A DNA stretch of 33,011 nucleotides, from the NCBI GenBank assembly GCA_012033055.1, contig JAAUPR010000009.1:50626-83636 (forward strand), given 5' to 3'. Below the pieces are notes generated by a model. That model ran no database searches and was not told where the DNA came from. It worked only from the letters and a program-made list of their open reading frames with translations. Position numbers and translations under genes: made by a program. Shown here piece by piece: positions 16,582-26,112 of this stretch. Source of the stretch: Limnothrix sp. RL_2_0 (GTDB lineage: Bacteria; Cyanobacteriota; Cyanobacteriia; Cyanobacteriales; MRBY01). How positions within the stretch are numbered: the stretch's first letter is position 1; the number at the start of each line of letters is the position of its first letter.

Positions 16582-16823
16582 GTGATCGCCAAGCAAAAGA
16601 AGACCCACTCCCCGAACTCAACAAAGGCTACCTAATCACCAAACCTGCCAACATTGACCTCAAACTTTGGGAGACATTCCGACCCCAAGGGGCGATCGCC
16701 ATCGGCAGTTCACGAGACCATTTCCTTGCCCCAAACTCCATCGTTTACTGGACAGCAGAAGACGGCTCAATTCGATGGACACCTCGCCATGGTTTGTCAA
16801 CAGTTGCACCAGATCTAAATTAG
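16578..16823 (+). pseudogene. comEC: Out-of-frame 3' end of comEC
   Basis: In the frame starting at 16578 this reads LGDRQAKEDPLPELNKGYLI and ends in RHGLSTVAPDLN before TAG at 16821. LGD directly after the ComEC segment QLFYF matches the LLLGD strand usual at this point in the beta-lactamase-like tail, and QGAIAIGSSRDHFLAPNSIVYWT fits its last strands. The break lies in TATTTTTAG (16573-16581), so a single T gained or lost in the run explains it. It has no start codon or ribosome site of its own. Sequencing error, real disruption and recoding cannot be told apart here. Confidence 0.75.
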
Positions 16824-16864
16824 CCCCTTGTCGCCCTATCCTGTCAGGCTTTAAGGTCTGGCCA

Positions 16865-16880
16865 TTGTGCTAAAATAGAG
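16865..16880 (+). promoter_or_regulatory. Probable -10 region of the gyrA promoter
   Basis: TAAAAT at 16871-16876, preceded by TGTGC, is a good -10 candidate 115 bases before gyrA. The -35 region (around GCTTTA, 16848-16853) is weak. The gap between the comEC tail and gyrA (16824-16990) holds no other feature I can support. Confidence 0.35.
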
Positions 16881-16990
16881 CCTAACAAAGCAGATAATCT
16901 CAATAGCAATTTCGTGCGAATTTTTCCAAGTATTTTGCCGTTCATTGCGCGATTATCAATCATTTTTTACGTATTCGGAGCCAAAAACCT

Positions 16991-19573
16991 ATGATCTCCC
17001 CTCAGGAGCGCATTATTCCCACTGATCTCAGCGGAGAAATGTCTCGTTCATATCTCGAATATGCAATGAGCGTGATTGTGGGGCGGGCGTTACCCGATGC
17101 GAGGGATGGTCTCAAACCCGTTCACCGACGCATCCTCTACGCGATGTATGAATTAGGTCTGACCCCAGATCGACCCTTTAGAAAATGTGCCCGTGTTGTC
17201 GGTGAAGTACTCGGTAAGTATCACCCTCACGGCGATACCGCTGTGTACGATGCCTTAGTCCGGATGGCGCAAGATTTCTCCATGCGCGACCCCCTGATCA
17301 ACGGTCACGGTAATTTTGGCTCTGTTGATAACGATCCCCCCGCAGCAATGCGTTACACAGAGAGTCGTCTACAAACCCTCACCACTAACGCGTTATTAAG
17401 AGACATCGAATCGGAAACAGTTGATTTTGCAGATAACTTCGATGGCTCCCAACAAGAACCCGTTGTTCTACCCGCCAGAATTCCCCAACTATTAGTAAAT
17501 GGTTCCTCCGGTATTGCCGTAGGTATGGCGACTAATATCCCTCCCCACAACCTCGGCGAAATTATTGATGGTGCTGCCGCTCTGATTCGGAATCCCGAAA
17601 TTTCAATTCAAGAATTAATGCAGCTTATCCCTGCCCCCGACTTCCCCACCGGTGCGCAAATTTTAGGGCGTTCTGGCATTCGCGATGCCTACATGACGGG
17701 TCGTGGTTCTATCACCATGCGCGGTGTCACTGAAGTTGAAACGCTACGGCAAAATGGTCGGGAAAAGGAGGCGATCATTGTTACAGAGTTGCCCTATCAA
17801 ACGAATAAGGCAGCTTTGATCGAACGTATCGCCGATATGGTCAACGAGAAGCGACTCGATGGGATTTCTGATATTCGCGATGAAAGCGATCGCCAAGGAA
17901 TGCGCATCGTTATTGAACTAAAGCGTGATGCCTATCCCCGTGTTGTCATCAACAATCTCTACAAACATACCCCCCTCCAAAATAACTTTGGGGCAAATAT
18001 GTTGGCGTTGGTGAATGGCGAACCCCAGCTACTCAACCTGAAGCAATTTTTGTCAGTCTTCCTCGATTTTCGAGTTGAAGTCATTACCCGCCGTACCCAG
18101 TACGAACTGCGCAAAGCCCAAGAACGGGATCACATTTTGCAAGGTTTATTAATTGCCCTCGCTAATCTGGACGCAGTTATTCATCTCATTCGTCAAGCCG
18201 CTGACTCCGTGACCGCCCGCACCGAATTAATGGAAGGCTATGATCTCAGCCAATCCCAAGCGGATGCCATTTTGCAGATGCAACTCCGTCGATTAACTGC
18301 CCTCGAAGCGGACAAGATCGAAGCAGAACACGAGAGTTTACAAGAGAAAATCATTGATTTAGAAGATATTTTGGCGCGGCGCGAACGCATTAACGTCATT
18401 ATCGAAGAAGAGCTAGCCGAAATTAAAGCCATCCACCAGAGCGATCGCCGTACCGAATTAGTATTTGACGATGGTGATTTGCAAGATATTGACCTAATTG
18501 CCAACGAGCAAGCCGCCATTTTATTAACAGAGCAAGGCTATATCAAGCGGATGCCAGTGGATACCTTCGATGCCCAGAACCGAGCGACTCGCGGCAAAGC
18601 AGCCACAAAAATGAAAGAAGATGACGGCGTTGATCATTTCTTAACCTGTTGCGACCACGATAAAGTTTTGTTCTTCACGGATCGCGGTGTGGTCTATTCC
18701 CTCCATGCTTACCAAATTCCTAAGAGTTCCCGGACGGCAAGGGGTTTACCCGCCATTCAACTGTTGCCAATTCCGAAAGACGAGAAAATCACGTCGATGA
18801 TCTCGGTGAGCGAATTCACTGAAGATGAATATTTGGTGATGCTGACGACCAATGGCTACATCAAAAAAACTGCGCTGGCGGCCTTTGCCAAAATTCGTTC
18901 CAACGGTTTAATTGCCATTTCCCTCGAAGAAGGCGACCAATTGAGCTGGGTGCGTTTGGCGCGGGAAGAGGACAGTATTATTGTTGCCAGTAGTGAAGGG
19001 ATGGCGATCCATTTCCAAACCGATCACAAGCAACTCCGTCCTTTGGGTCGTTCGACGCGGGGTGTACGGGCAATGAAACTGAAGTCCGACGAGGATAAAC
19101 TCGTGAGCATGGACATCGTTTCGGCACAAATTACGGCGGCGATCGCCGCTTCCAGTGAAGCTGATGACGATGACGATGAAATGGAAGAAGTCACCGAAGC
19201 TGTGGATCAAGGGCCATGGGTCGTGGCGGTCACCACAAAAGGCTTTGGTAAGCGGGTGCAAGTGGGTCGCTTCCGTCTCCAAAATCGCGCCGGTGTCGGT
19301 CTCAAGGCCATTAAGTTCAAATCAGAGGGCGATCGCCTCGCTTCCCTACGCATCGTGAACGCCGCAGATGAATTGATGTTGGTGACCAATCGCGGCATTA
19401 TGATTCGTCAAGCAGTAGAGTCCATCTCACTCCAATCTCGGAATGCAACTGGTGTGCGGGTACAGCGTCTCGATAAATCTGATGCCATTGTCGCCGTTGC
19501 CCTTGTGCCCCCCGCTGCGGAAGAAGAAAATGATGAAGCCACAGATGGTGATGGTGGTGGCGAAGAAGAATAA
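16991..19573 (+). CDS. gyrA: DNA gyrase subunit A
   Basis: This 860-residue subunit of type II topoisomerase breaks and rejoins DNA during negative supercoiling. The catalytic tyrosine is Tyr122 in PPAAMRYTE. The quinolone region reads [20 protein letters not shown], with Thr83 where E. coli has Ser and a conserved Asp87. A coiled-coil arm (about 420-470) follows. The C-terminal beta-pinwheel (from about residue 500) contains a degenerate GyrA box, QNRATRGKA. Two acidic stretches are notable: an insertion [16 protein letters not shown] in the pinwheel and the tail [17 protein letters not shown]. The start [29 protein letters not shown] is standard. GyrA is preferred over ParC because of the box and the six-bladed repeat region. 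Confidence 0.97.
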   Translation: MISPQERIIPTDLSGEMSRSYLEYAMSVIVGRALPDARDGLKPVHRRILYAMYELGLTPDRPFRKCARVVGEVLGKYHPHGDTAVYDALVRMAQDFSMRDPLINGHGNFGSVDNDPPAAMRYTESRLQTLTTNALLRDIESETVDFADNFDGSQQEPVVLPARIPQLLVNGSSGIAVGMATNIPPHNLGEIIDGAAALIRNPEISIQELMQLIPAPDFPTGAQILGRSGIRDAYMTGRGSITMRGVTEVETLRQNGREKEAIIVTELPYQTNKAALIERIADMVNEKRLDGISDIRDESDRQGMRIVIELKRDAYPRVVINNLYKHTPLQNNFGANMLALVNGEPQLLNLKQFLSVFLDFRVEVITRRTQYELRKAQERDHILQGLLIALANLDAVIHLIRQAADSVTARTELMEGYDLSQSQADAILQMQLRRLTALEADKIEAEHESLQEKIIDLEDILARRERINVIIEEELAEIKAIHQSDRRTELVFDDGDLQDIDLIANEQAAILLTEQGYIKRMPVDTFDAQNRATRGKAATKMKEDDGVDHFLTCCDHDKVLFFTDRGVVYSLHAYQIPKSSRTARGLPAIQLLPIPKDEKITSMISVSEFTEDEYLVMLTTNGYIKKTALAAFAKIRSNGLIAISLEEGDQLSWVRLAREEDSIIVASSEGMAIHFQTDHKQLRPLGRSTRGVRAMKLKSDEDKLVSMDIVSAQITAAIAASSEADDDDDEMEEVTEAVDQGPWVVAVTTKGFGKRVQVGRFRLQNRAGVGLKAIKFKSEGDRLASLRIVNAADELMLVTNRGIMIRQAVESISLQSRNATGVRVQRLDKSDAIVAVALVPPAAEEENDEATDGDGGGEEE

Positions 19574-19599
19574 AAAATAATCACCCTTGATTAACCCCG

Positions 19600-19640
19600 A
19601 TAGCTCGTTAATTTCCCCGAGAAGTTAGCGAGCTATTTTT
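19600..19640 (+). terminator. Intrinsic terminator after gyrA
   Basis: ATAGCTCG (19600-19607) pairs with CGAGCTAT (19629-19636), and the inner bases TTAATTTC and GAAGTTAG extend the stem to about 16 bp with a few G-U pairs, leaving a CCCGA loop. T5 follows. This is the strongest terminator in the window. Confidence 0.92.
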
Positions 19641-19710
19641 GTAAAACATAATTCTTGCAAAACCCATAGAACAATAAATATCCTTCCTTAAAACCCTTAC
19701 AAGATAAGCC

Positions 19711-19746
19711 CAAGAGGAGAAATTTAGACTTATGCAAGAGGTCTAA
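19711..19746. repeat. Short inverted and direct repeats, possible mobile-element scar
   Basis: TTAGAC (19724-19729) and GTCTAA (19741-19746) flank TTATGCAAGAG, and CAAGAGG occurs at 19711-19717 and again at 19735-19741. The block resembles the ends of short cyanobacterial insertion elements, but no transposase remnant is beside it. It could simply be the terminator region of the - strand ABC gene. Confidence 0.28.
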
Positions 19747-19776
19747 TAAACCAAGTCAATCGTCAGGATTTATCGG

Positions 19777-21546
19777 CTATACGGCAATCTTCGCGCCAGT
19801 TTGTACCTGCCATAGATTGTTATAAATGCCGCGTTTGTCTAATAGTGCTTCGTGGGTTCCCTGCTCAACAATTTTGCCTTGATCCATTACATAAATGCAG
19901 TCGGCATGGCGGATGGTCGAGAGTCGATGGGCGATCGCCACGGTGGTGCGATGTTGGGTGATTTTTTCGAGGGATCTTGCAATAGCCGCCTCGGTTTCAT
20001 TGTCCACCGCAGAAGTGGCTTCATCCAAAATGAGGATTGGTGGATCCTTGAGAATGGCACGGGCGATCGCCAATCTTTGCCGCTGACCACCGGATAATTT
20101 TTGTCCTCGCTCCCCAACGATGGTGTCATATTTTTGGGGCAGAGCATCAATAAACTCATGGGCTTCCGCTAGCTTTGCCGCTTGGGTAATTTCAGCGAGG
20201 GAGACATCGGGATTTCCGTAGGCAATATTTTCCGCCACTGTGCCATGGAATAGGAAAACATCTTGGCTAACCAAACCGATCGCCCGCCGTAAATCTTTGA
20301 GATAAATGTCCCGAATATCCAGCCCATCAACGGTGATTTCACCCTGGGAAATTTCGTAAAAACGCAGTAACAATTTCACAATCGTACTTTTGCCGGAACC
20401 CGTTGCCCCCACAATGGCGATCGTCCGTCCCGCCGGAATGGTGAGCGAAAAATCTTCGAGAATAGGGTTGCGATCATGATAGGCAAAGGAAACATTTTTG
20501 AGGGTAATATCGCCCTGTACAACATGGGTCGGCAGCGCATGGTCACCGGAACGAATTTGAATCTGAGTATCAAGCAAGCTAAATACGCGATTACTGGAGG
20601 CCATTGCCCGTTGATAGAGATCGAGGGTTTGTCCCAGACGGGTGAGCGGCCACAATAAACGTTGGGTCATAAACACCAACACGCTATAGGTTCCCACCGC
20701 CAAAATCCCGCGCTCTACCTGCAAGCCGCCGAAAAATAAGATGGCTGAAAATCCAATTAAAATGGCGATGCGAATTAACGGAATAAATGCCGCACTGAGG
20801 GCGATCGCCCGATTATTACTTTTGAGATAAGCATTACTGTCAAAGCGCAACCGTTCCAGTTCATAACGTTCCGTCGTGAAACTTTTGATGGTGGTGATCC
20901 CGCTGAGATTATTGGACAGTCGGGCACTGAGCACACTCACCTTTTCCCGCACATCTCCATATAATGGCGCTAACTTTTTCTGGAAAGCGATGGAACCCCA
21001 AATAATTACCGGGACTGGAGCCAAAGCCATCCATGCCACCGTCGGCGTAAAGTAGATAAATAATCCCCCCACCAGCACAACAGTGGTCAGTACTTGCAGA
21101 ATTTCGTTCGCACCGACATCGAGAAATCGTTCTAGTTGATTAATATCGTCGTTTAACAGCGCCATCAATTCCCCGGTGCTGCGCTCTTCAAAATAGCCTA
21201 ATTCTAATTCTTGTAAATGGCTGTAACCCTCTAGCCGCAATTCGTGCTGCATTTTCTGAGCCAGATTTCGCCACAGCCGTTGGTATAAATATTCAAAAAA
21301 TGACTCGGCACTCCAAATCAAAAATGACAGGAGGCAAATAACAAATAGTTGCCCCGGAATGCTGGTCACGCCGAATCGCGCCACAAAGGAATCGCCCCTT
21401 TCTACAACTGTATCCACTGCCATGCCGATTAATACCGGGGGAGCTAAGTCGAACAGTTTGTTTAACACCGAACAGGCGATCGCCTGATTGATCTGAGTGC
21501 GGTAGCGATCACCATATGTAATTAAACGTTGGAGAGGAGAAGTCAT
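19777..21546 (-). CDS. MsbA-like ABC exporter (fused membrane and ATPase domains)
   Basis: This 589-residue half-transporter has six membrane helices (about residues 20-300) followed by a nucleotide-binding domain. Walker A GATGSGKST is at about 380-388, the signature is LSGGQRQRLAIARAIL, Walker B is ILILDEATSAVD, and the switch histidine is in IAHRLSTI. The membrane part has the exporter-type GYFEERSTGELMALLNDDINQLERFLD coupling helix. The ATG at 21546 (MTSPLQRLITYGDRYR) is preferred to a TTG 24 bases upstream. It probably works as a homodimer exporting lipid or drug-like substrates; the actual cargo cannot be told. Many cyanobacteria carry a close single-gene homologue. It is convergent with gyrA and divergent from the phosphoesterase. 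Confidence 0.93.
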   Translation of the reverse strand: MTSPLQRLITYGDRYRTQINQAIACSVLNKLFDLAPPVLIGMAVDTVVERGDSFVARFGVTSIPGQLFVICLLSFLIWSAESFFEYLYQRLWRNLAQKMQHELRLEGYSHLQELELGYFEERSTGELMALLNDDINQLERFLDVGANEILQVLTTVVLVGGLFIYFTPTVAWMALAPVPVIIWGSIAFQKKLAPLYGDVREKVSVLSARLSNNLSGITTIKSFTTERYELERLRFDSNAYLKSNNRAIALSAAFIPLIRIAILIGFSAILFFGGLQVERGILAVGTYSVLVFMTQRLLWPLTRLGQTLDLYQRAMASSNRVFSLLDTQIQIRSGDHALPTHVVQGDITLKNVSFAYHDRNPILEDFSLTIPAGRTIAIVGATGSGKSTIVKLLLRFYEISQGEITVDGLDIRDIYLKDLRRAIGLVSQDVFLFHGTVAENIAYGNPDVSLAEITQAAKLAEAHEFIDALPQKYDTIVGERGQKLSGGQRQRLAIARAILKDPPILILDEATSAVDNETEAAIARSLEKITQHRTTVAIAHRLSTIRHADCIYVMDQGKIVEQGTHEALLDKRGIYNNLWQVQTGAKIAV

Positions 21547-21673
21547 AAGGGGCAAATCCACGGGCAACAAAAGCTAGATCATAACTTGTTCAGTTGCCAA
21601 AACTAGCGTGATGAAGCCCCCAGAGCAAACCATAATCAACTAAATTCAGTGGGAGAAGCACTCACCGTTTGCC

Positions 21674-22585
21674 ATGGTCATCAAATTTTTTTCGCGCCAA
21701 AAACTTAAGTATGCAGCCTTCGGACTCACCGGGGCGATCGCCACATTGGTCATCTGGAGTTTTATTGAACCCTATACCCTCAACATCGAAAACGAAACCG
21801 CGACCATGCCGCACCTAGATCCTAGTTGGGACAACACAACCATTGCCCAAATCGCTGACTTACAGATCGGCCTCAAAAGAGGTAACCCCTCAACAGTCCG
21901 TCGCAGCATCAACAAAATTGTCGCCCGTAAGCCATTTGCCACAGTCATTAGCGGTGACTTTCTCTACCATGCCACCCCAGCTCCCCAACCCCAAATTGAT
22001 AAAGTAATTGAGCTTTTGACTCCCCTCACAGAAGCCAATATCCCCACCTATGTTGTCCTCGGCAATCACGACTACGGCATGAGTGGCAAATCAGAAACTC
22101 CCGATCTCCAACTCGCTGACAGACTTACTACCGCTTTAGAAGATCTGGGTATCGAAGTCCTGAGTAACGAGTTTGTCAAAATTTCCCATCCAGACAACGG
22201 TTCTCCTCTGTATATTGTGGGCATCGATTCTAAATGGGCAAATCAAGAGGATGCCGAAAAAGCTTTTGAGGGAATTCCAGAAAATAGCCCCCACATCGTG
22301 ATCATGCACAATCCTGAATCTTTCAAAAATCTACCCGAAAATTCTGCAGCCCTTGCTTTGGCGGGTCATACCCATGGCGGTCAAGTGCGTATACCCGGTT
22401 TTCCGAGATGGTCATGGCTGCAATTAGTCAAAGACAAGGAAGTCTATGCAGATGGCTGGGTTGAAAATTATGGCAAAGAAGGAAATCGTCTCTATGTGAA
22501 TCCTGGTATCGGCATGAGTATTGTGCCCATCCGTCTATTTTGTCCGCCAGAATTGGCTTTCTTTAATCTGCAATCTCAACCCTAA
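21674..22585 (+). CDS. Membrane-anchored metallophosphoesterase (YkuE/YaeI-like)
   Basis: This 303-residue calcineurin-like enzyme has one N-terminal membrane helix (residues about 12-32), so the catalytic domain is probably periplasmic or lumenal. Metal-binding motifs are AQIADLQIG (Asp62), SGDFLY (Asp95), GNHDYG (Asn131, His132), IMHNPE and AGHTHGGQV. In the first motif the usual D-x-H is D-L-Q, with Gln64 replacing the histidine. The closest classes are YkuE and YaeI, which act on lipid-A precursors or nucleotide-like substrates; the real substrate is unknown. A GGGAG lies about 20 bases before the ATG, which is far for a ribosome site. It is transcribed away from the ABC exporter. Confidence 0.85.
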   Translation: MVIKFFSRQKLKYAAFGLTGAIATLVIWSFIEPYTLNIENETATMPHLDPSWDNTTIAQIADLQIGLKRGNPSTVRRSINKIVARKPFATVISGDFLYHATPAPQPQIDKVIELLTPLTEANIPTYVVLGNHDYGMSGKSETPDLQLADRLTTALEDLGIEVLSNEFVKISHPDNGSPLYIVGIDSKWANQEDAEKAFEGIPENSPHIVIMHNPESFKNLPENSAALALAGHTHGGQVRIPGFPRWSWLQLVKDKEVYADGWVENYGKEGNRLYVNPGIGMSIVPIRLFCPPELAFFNLQSQP

Positions 22586-22648
22586 GCTAGCCTCAGAAAT
22601 AATCGTTTGGCAATTCTAAACTAATGGGAAAACCATGGGCGATCGCCG

Positions 22649-23077
22649 CTAATCATCACCCGGTTCAAGCACCTGCACATCCACCACCCGAGCAGTTGTT
22701 GATTCTGCACTGACATCTACTGCGTCTACTACAGCTACATCCACTGTGCCAGCCGGAGTTTGCCGTTGAAAAGACTTATCCACAATTTGCACCACCTCGC
22801 CACAACTCGGACAGCGGGCGATGGAATTATTTAGCCCCGTAAACTGATGACTACAGACCGGGCAAGCATCTTCGATAATGTTGCGCTTCAGCCACCACTG
22901 GAACCCGAAAATCCCTAAGGCGATCGCCACCGGAATCATCACGAGCAAAATAATAAAACCATTGACGAGCCAGCCGAGACCCACCGAAGTCAACAAGCCC
23001 GCTATCAGGATGAAGGTCAAAAAACAACCCAAACCCGAAGAATTGAACTGAATATTACGAGAAAAAGAATCCTTCAC
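22649..23077 (-). CDS. Small membrane protein with a zinc ribbon
   Basis: This 142-residue protein has two hydrophobic helices (about residues 15-35 and 37-60: CFLTFILIAGLLTSVGLGWL and GFIILLVMIPVAIALGIFGF). They are followed by a four-cysteine zinc ribbon, CPVC and CPSC, separated by about 16 residues. The last 40 residues are Val/Asp/Glu-rich. The start is GTG at 23077 with AGAAG six bases before it. No function is known to me; the ribbon suggests a scaffold or a protein/nucleic-acid contact at the membrane. It is divergent from hemE. Confidence 0.78.
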   Translation of the reverse strand: MKDSFSRNIQFNSSGLGCFLTFILIAGLLTSVGLGWLVNGFIILLVMIPVAIALGIFGFQWWLKRNIIEDACPVCSHQFTGLNNSIARCPSCGEVVQIVDKSFQRQTPAGTVDVAVVDAVDVSAESTTARVVDVQVLEPGDD

Positions 23078-23180
23078 AATACTTCTTAATAATTGTTAAC
23101 CGCTTGCTGTAGTTACTCAAGTTTATTTCACAAACCGAGATGATAAGCTTACAAATGCACAAAAATTATTTTAATAAACC

Positions 23181-24233
23181 ATGTCGGAAAGCAAAAACGC
23201 ACCACTCTTATTGAGGGCTGCGCGGGGGGAGAAAGTCGAGCGGACACCAGTCTGGATGATGCGCCAAGCAGGGCGTTATATGAAAATCTACCGTGACCTA
23301 CGGGAGAAATATCCTAGCTTCCGCGATCGCTCAGAAAATCCAGATTTAGCCATCGAGATCTCCCTCCAACCTTGGCATGCTTTCCAGCCTGACGGTGTGA
23401 TTATGTTCTCGGACATTCTCACTCCCCTACCCGGCATCGGCATTGACTTTGACATTATCGAGAGCAAAGGCCCCCAGATTACCGACCCCATCCGCACCCA
23501 AGCCCAAGTGGATGCAATGACGGATTTTAATCCCGAAGAGTCGCTGCCTTTCATCAAAACAATCCTCAATACCCTACGGGATGAAGTGGGTGATGCTTCG
23601 ACGGTATTAGGTTTTGTGGGCGCACCTTGGACTTTAGCCGCCTACGCTATCGAAGGTAAAAGCTCGAAGAATTATTCGGTCATCAAAAATATGGCGTTCT
23701 CTGAGCCTGCCATTTTGCATAATTTCCTCGGAAAAGTTGCGGATGCGATCGCCCAGTATGTTTGCTACCAGATTGACTGCGGTGCTCAGGTGATCCAGAT
23801 GTTCGACTCTTGGGCCGGACAACTCAGCCCCCAGGACTATGACATTTTCGCGTTGCCCTACCAAAAGCGCGTTGTCGATAAAGTTAAAGCAATTCACCCA
23901 GACTTTCCCCTGATCCTCTACATCAGCGGTAGTGCGGGCGTGCTAGAACGCATGGCTAAAAGTGGTGTCGATATCATCAGTGTTGACTGGACGATGGATA
24001 TGGCAGAAGCCCGTCAGCGCCTTGGTAAGGAGATGCTTGTGCAGGGTAATATTGACCCCGGTGTATTATTTGGCTCCCAAGAATTCATCAAAAACCGCAT
24101 TATTGATACCGCCCGCAAAGCCGGAAATTGGGGTCACATTATGAACCTTGGTCATGGTGTGTTGGTAGGTACGCCTGAAGACAATGTACGTTTCTTCTTT
24201 GAGACTTGCAAAAATGTTCAGAGTTTTCTCTAA
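23181..24233 (+). CDS. hemE: Uroporphyrinogen decarboxylase
   Basis: This 350-residue enzyme removes four acetate carboxyls from uroporphyrinogen III to give coproporphyrinogen III, the step shared by haem and chlorophyll synthesis. The signatures are [19 protein letters not shown] (about 23-41, with the substrate-contacting Arg residues), [19 protein letters not shown] (about 74-92), [31 protein letters not shown] and the C-terminal [20 protein letters not shown]. Length and start [19 protein letters not shown] are typical. It is a single gene with its own upstream region after the divergent zinc-ribbon gene. Confidence 0.98.
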   Translation: MSESKNAPLLLRAARGEKVERTPVWMMRQAGRYMKIYRDLREKYPSFRDRSENPDLAIEISLQPWHAFQPDGVIMFSDILTPLPGIGIDFDIIESKGPQITDPIRTQAQVDAMTDFNPEESLPFIKTILNTLRDEVGDASTVLGFVGAPWTLAAYAIEGKSSKNYSVIKNMAFSEPAILHNFLGKVADAIAQYVCYQIDCGAQVIQMFDSWAGQLSPQDYDIFALPYQKRVVDKVKAIHPDFPLILYISGSAGVLERMAKSGVDIISVDWTMDMAEARQRLGKEMLVQGNIDPGVLFGSQEFIKNRIIDTARKAGNWGHIMNLGHGVLVGTPEDNVRFFFETCKNVQSFL

Positions 24234-24277
24234 ATAAAAACGAGTAACCTGATTACGAAAAATAAAAGACAAAAAAT

Positions 24278-24321
24278 AGAGGGTGTTCTGAGATTTCAAA
24301 GATCTAGAATGCTCTTTTTTA
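24278..24321 (+). terminator. Possible terminator after hemE
   Basis: AGAGGGTGTTCT and AGAATGCTCT can form an imperfect stem (AGAG/CTCT and TTCT/AGAA with an internal loop), followed by TTTTTT. Position, 45 bases past the hemE stop, is suitable; the stem is imperfect. Confidence 0.42.
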
Positions 24322-24432
24322 TAGGAAATACAATGTTGATCATGGCTAGAAAGTTCGAAGTAAACGCTAGTTTTTTAGCCTTGGCAGTACACTAGAAAAA
24401 TGATGATTGTACTGTTTTAAAGTTTGATCCCT

Positions 24433-26049
24433 ATGAAATTACTGTTGGTAGATGACGACCCAATTTTTCGTCTTGGATTTTGTACTGCATTGGCGCAGGA
24501 GACGGATTGGGAAATTGCCACAGAGTCTTTTGACCAGATTTTGAATAGTCCACCCCGTCGCAGCATTGATGTGTTGTTATGCGATCCCGGCTGGCAGGGC
24601 GATCGCCGTTGGCTACGTTACCGGGAACTGCAAGAAAAATATGCCAATATTCCCCTAGCGTTACTGACCAGCCAACTCGATGCTGAACGTCTTGCCCAAG
24701 CGAAACGGGATGGTGTGGCTGGTTATTTTCCGAAAGGGATGGCGATCACCGCATTACAACCCCAATTGGTGGCGATCGCCGCCGGAGAAAAAGCTTGGTC
24801 AAACCGCCTCCAGAGCAAAAATCAAAATATTTTAGCCAATATCCGTCGCCGGGGACTCAGCGATATTTATCAAACCTTAGATGCAGTAGACGCTTATTTA
24901 CTCCGGGAAAATCTATCTAGCATTAATCGTTTTGTCGGGCAAGGTCGTCGCCGTGAATTAAAAGCCGCCGCATGGGTCGTGCAGCGATTATTACCCCAAG
25001 CCAGCTTAACCATTGAAATCAACCAGCCCAACGAAGCTTCCCCAGCCCAAACCAGTCAGATTATCCCCTCACCTCCCATCGTTCTCACCAATACCAATAC
25101 CCGTTGGCAAACATTACTAGAACAGACATTTATTAAGCTCAACGGCAACTTGAGAAATGCCACTAAATCGACCATTGAATTAGATATTTTATCCGTCGAA
25201 AAACGTCGAGAACTTTGCTACATCATCCTGCAACAACTGAACCTCATTTTAAACGATGTGCAATGGCAACAAATTGAGGGAGATAGCCAATTTATTGAGC
25301 GCCATTACCGCAGCCTGCGTAACCTCTGGAAATACAGTACCCAAGAATTTATCAGTCGCTATAATCTCGAAGAAGATACCCAATCAGAGTTATTTCTTGA
25401 AATTTTAAATCGAGGGGCGATCGCCGTCGATCAAGAGATACTATCAAAAATTCCTCACAGCCTAGAGTTATTCACCTACTTACTAAAAGATCGCTCTCTG
25501 ATTATTGATCATGTTGCTTACCGTCCCGAAGCAAAAGAATCTTTAGATCGGGCACAACTTATTTTAGAAAACTTACTGCTTAACATCGCTAGTGGGACAC
25601 TACAATTCATCCTCAATACCTTTGGAGAATCGGAAATATTCAAGCATAATTTGTATAGTCCCAAAGTTCGCTCATCCCGAGATGTCGCTCGTTTTCGCAA
25701 TGATTTATCGTGGCAATATCGTCGTAAAAAATATCTTCTAGAGCCAAAAGCCATCTTCGAAAGTAAATATCAAATATTAGCCTTCTCTCACCTTGGTATT
25801 GTTCAGAAAAACATTTATGCGCCACGCCATGAAGAACTAGAAAATCTAACCGGATTAGCTTGGAGCGTAACAATGATTTTTGAGCTACGGGATGCCCTTG
25901 CACCGAGAGTTAGATCCTTGGTTGCATGGCTGGGGGAAATCGTTGTTTATTTACTTACCAACGTTATCGGACGCGCCTTAGGATTAATCGCCCGTGGCAT
26001 TTCCGATGGGGTTGGGTCAAGTTGGAATACAGTAAAAAAAAGCCAATAG
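24433..26049 (+). CDS. Response-regulator receiver fused to a Ycf55/DUF3685 domain
   Basis: This 538-residue protein starts MKLLLVDDDPIFRLGF. The N-terminal 120 residues have an intact receiver signature: acidic pocket Asp7-Asp8, phospho-acceptor Asp51 in DVLLCDP, Thr79 in LLTSQ, and Lys101 in YFPKG. From about residue 200 the sequence is the DUF3685 family (the plastid Ycf55 protein is a relative), found only in cyanobacteria and some algae. The C-terminus (LVAWLGEIVVYLLTNVIGRALGLIARGISDGVGSS) is amphipathic or membrane-seeking. There is no DNA-binding helix-turn-helix. The ATG at 24433 is preferred to TTG at 24424. Its biological role is unknown; a phospho-controlled, thylakoid-associated function is an inference. 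Confidence 0.88.
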   Translation: MKLLLVDDDPIFRLGFCTALAQETDWEIATESFDQILNSPPRRSIDVLLCDPGWQGDRRWLRYRELQEKYANIPLALLTSQLDAERLAQAKRDGVAGYFPKGMAITALQPQLVAIAAGEKAWSNRLQSKNQNILANIRRRGLSDIYQTLDAVDAYLLRENLSSINRFVGQGRRRELKAAAWVVQRLLPQASLTIEINQPNEASPAQTSQIIPSPPIVLTNTNTRWQTLLEQTFIKLNGNLRNATKSTIELDILSVEKRRELCYIILQQLNLILNDVQWQQIEGDSQFIERHYRSLRNLWKYSTQEFISRYNLEEDTQSELFLEILNRGAIAVDQEILSKIPHSLELFTYLLKDRSLIIDHVAYRPEAKESLDRAQLILENLLLNIASGTLQFILNTFGESEIFKHNLYSPKVRSSRDVARFRNDLSWQYRRKKYLLEPKAIFESKYQILAFSHLGIVQKNIYAPRHEELENLTGLAWSVTMIFELRDALAPRVRSLVAWLGEIVVYLLTNVIGRALGLIARGISDGVGSSWNTVKKSQ

Positions 26050-26112
26050 CTCTGCGAGTTCTAGATGCTTATAGTTTTATCTCTAGCAAATAAACTCAGA
26101 TAAATTTATCAA

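Noticed and set aside
16667-16873. 68-codon frame starting inside the comEC tail
   Set aside because: It lies in the wrong frame relative to the comEC homology and ends in the gyrA promoter region.
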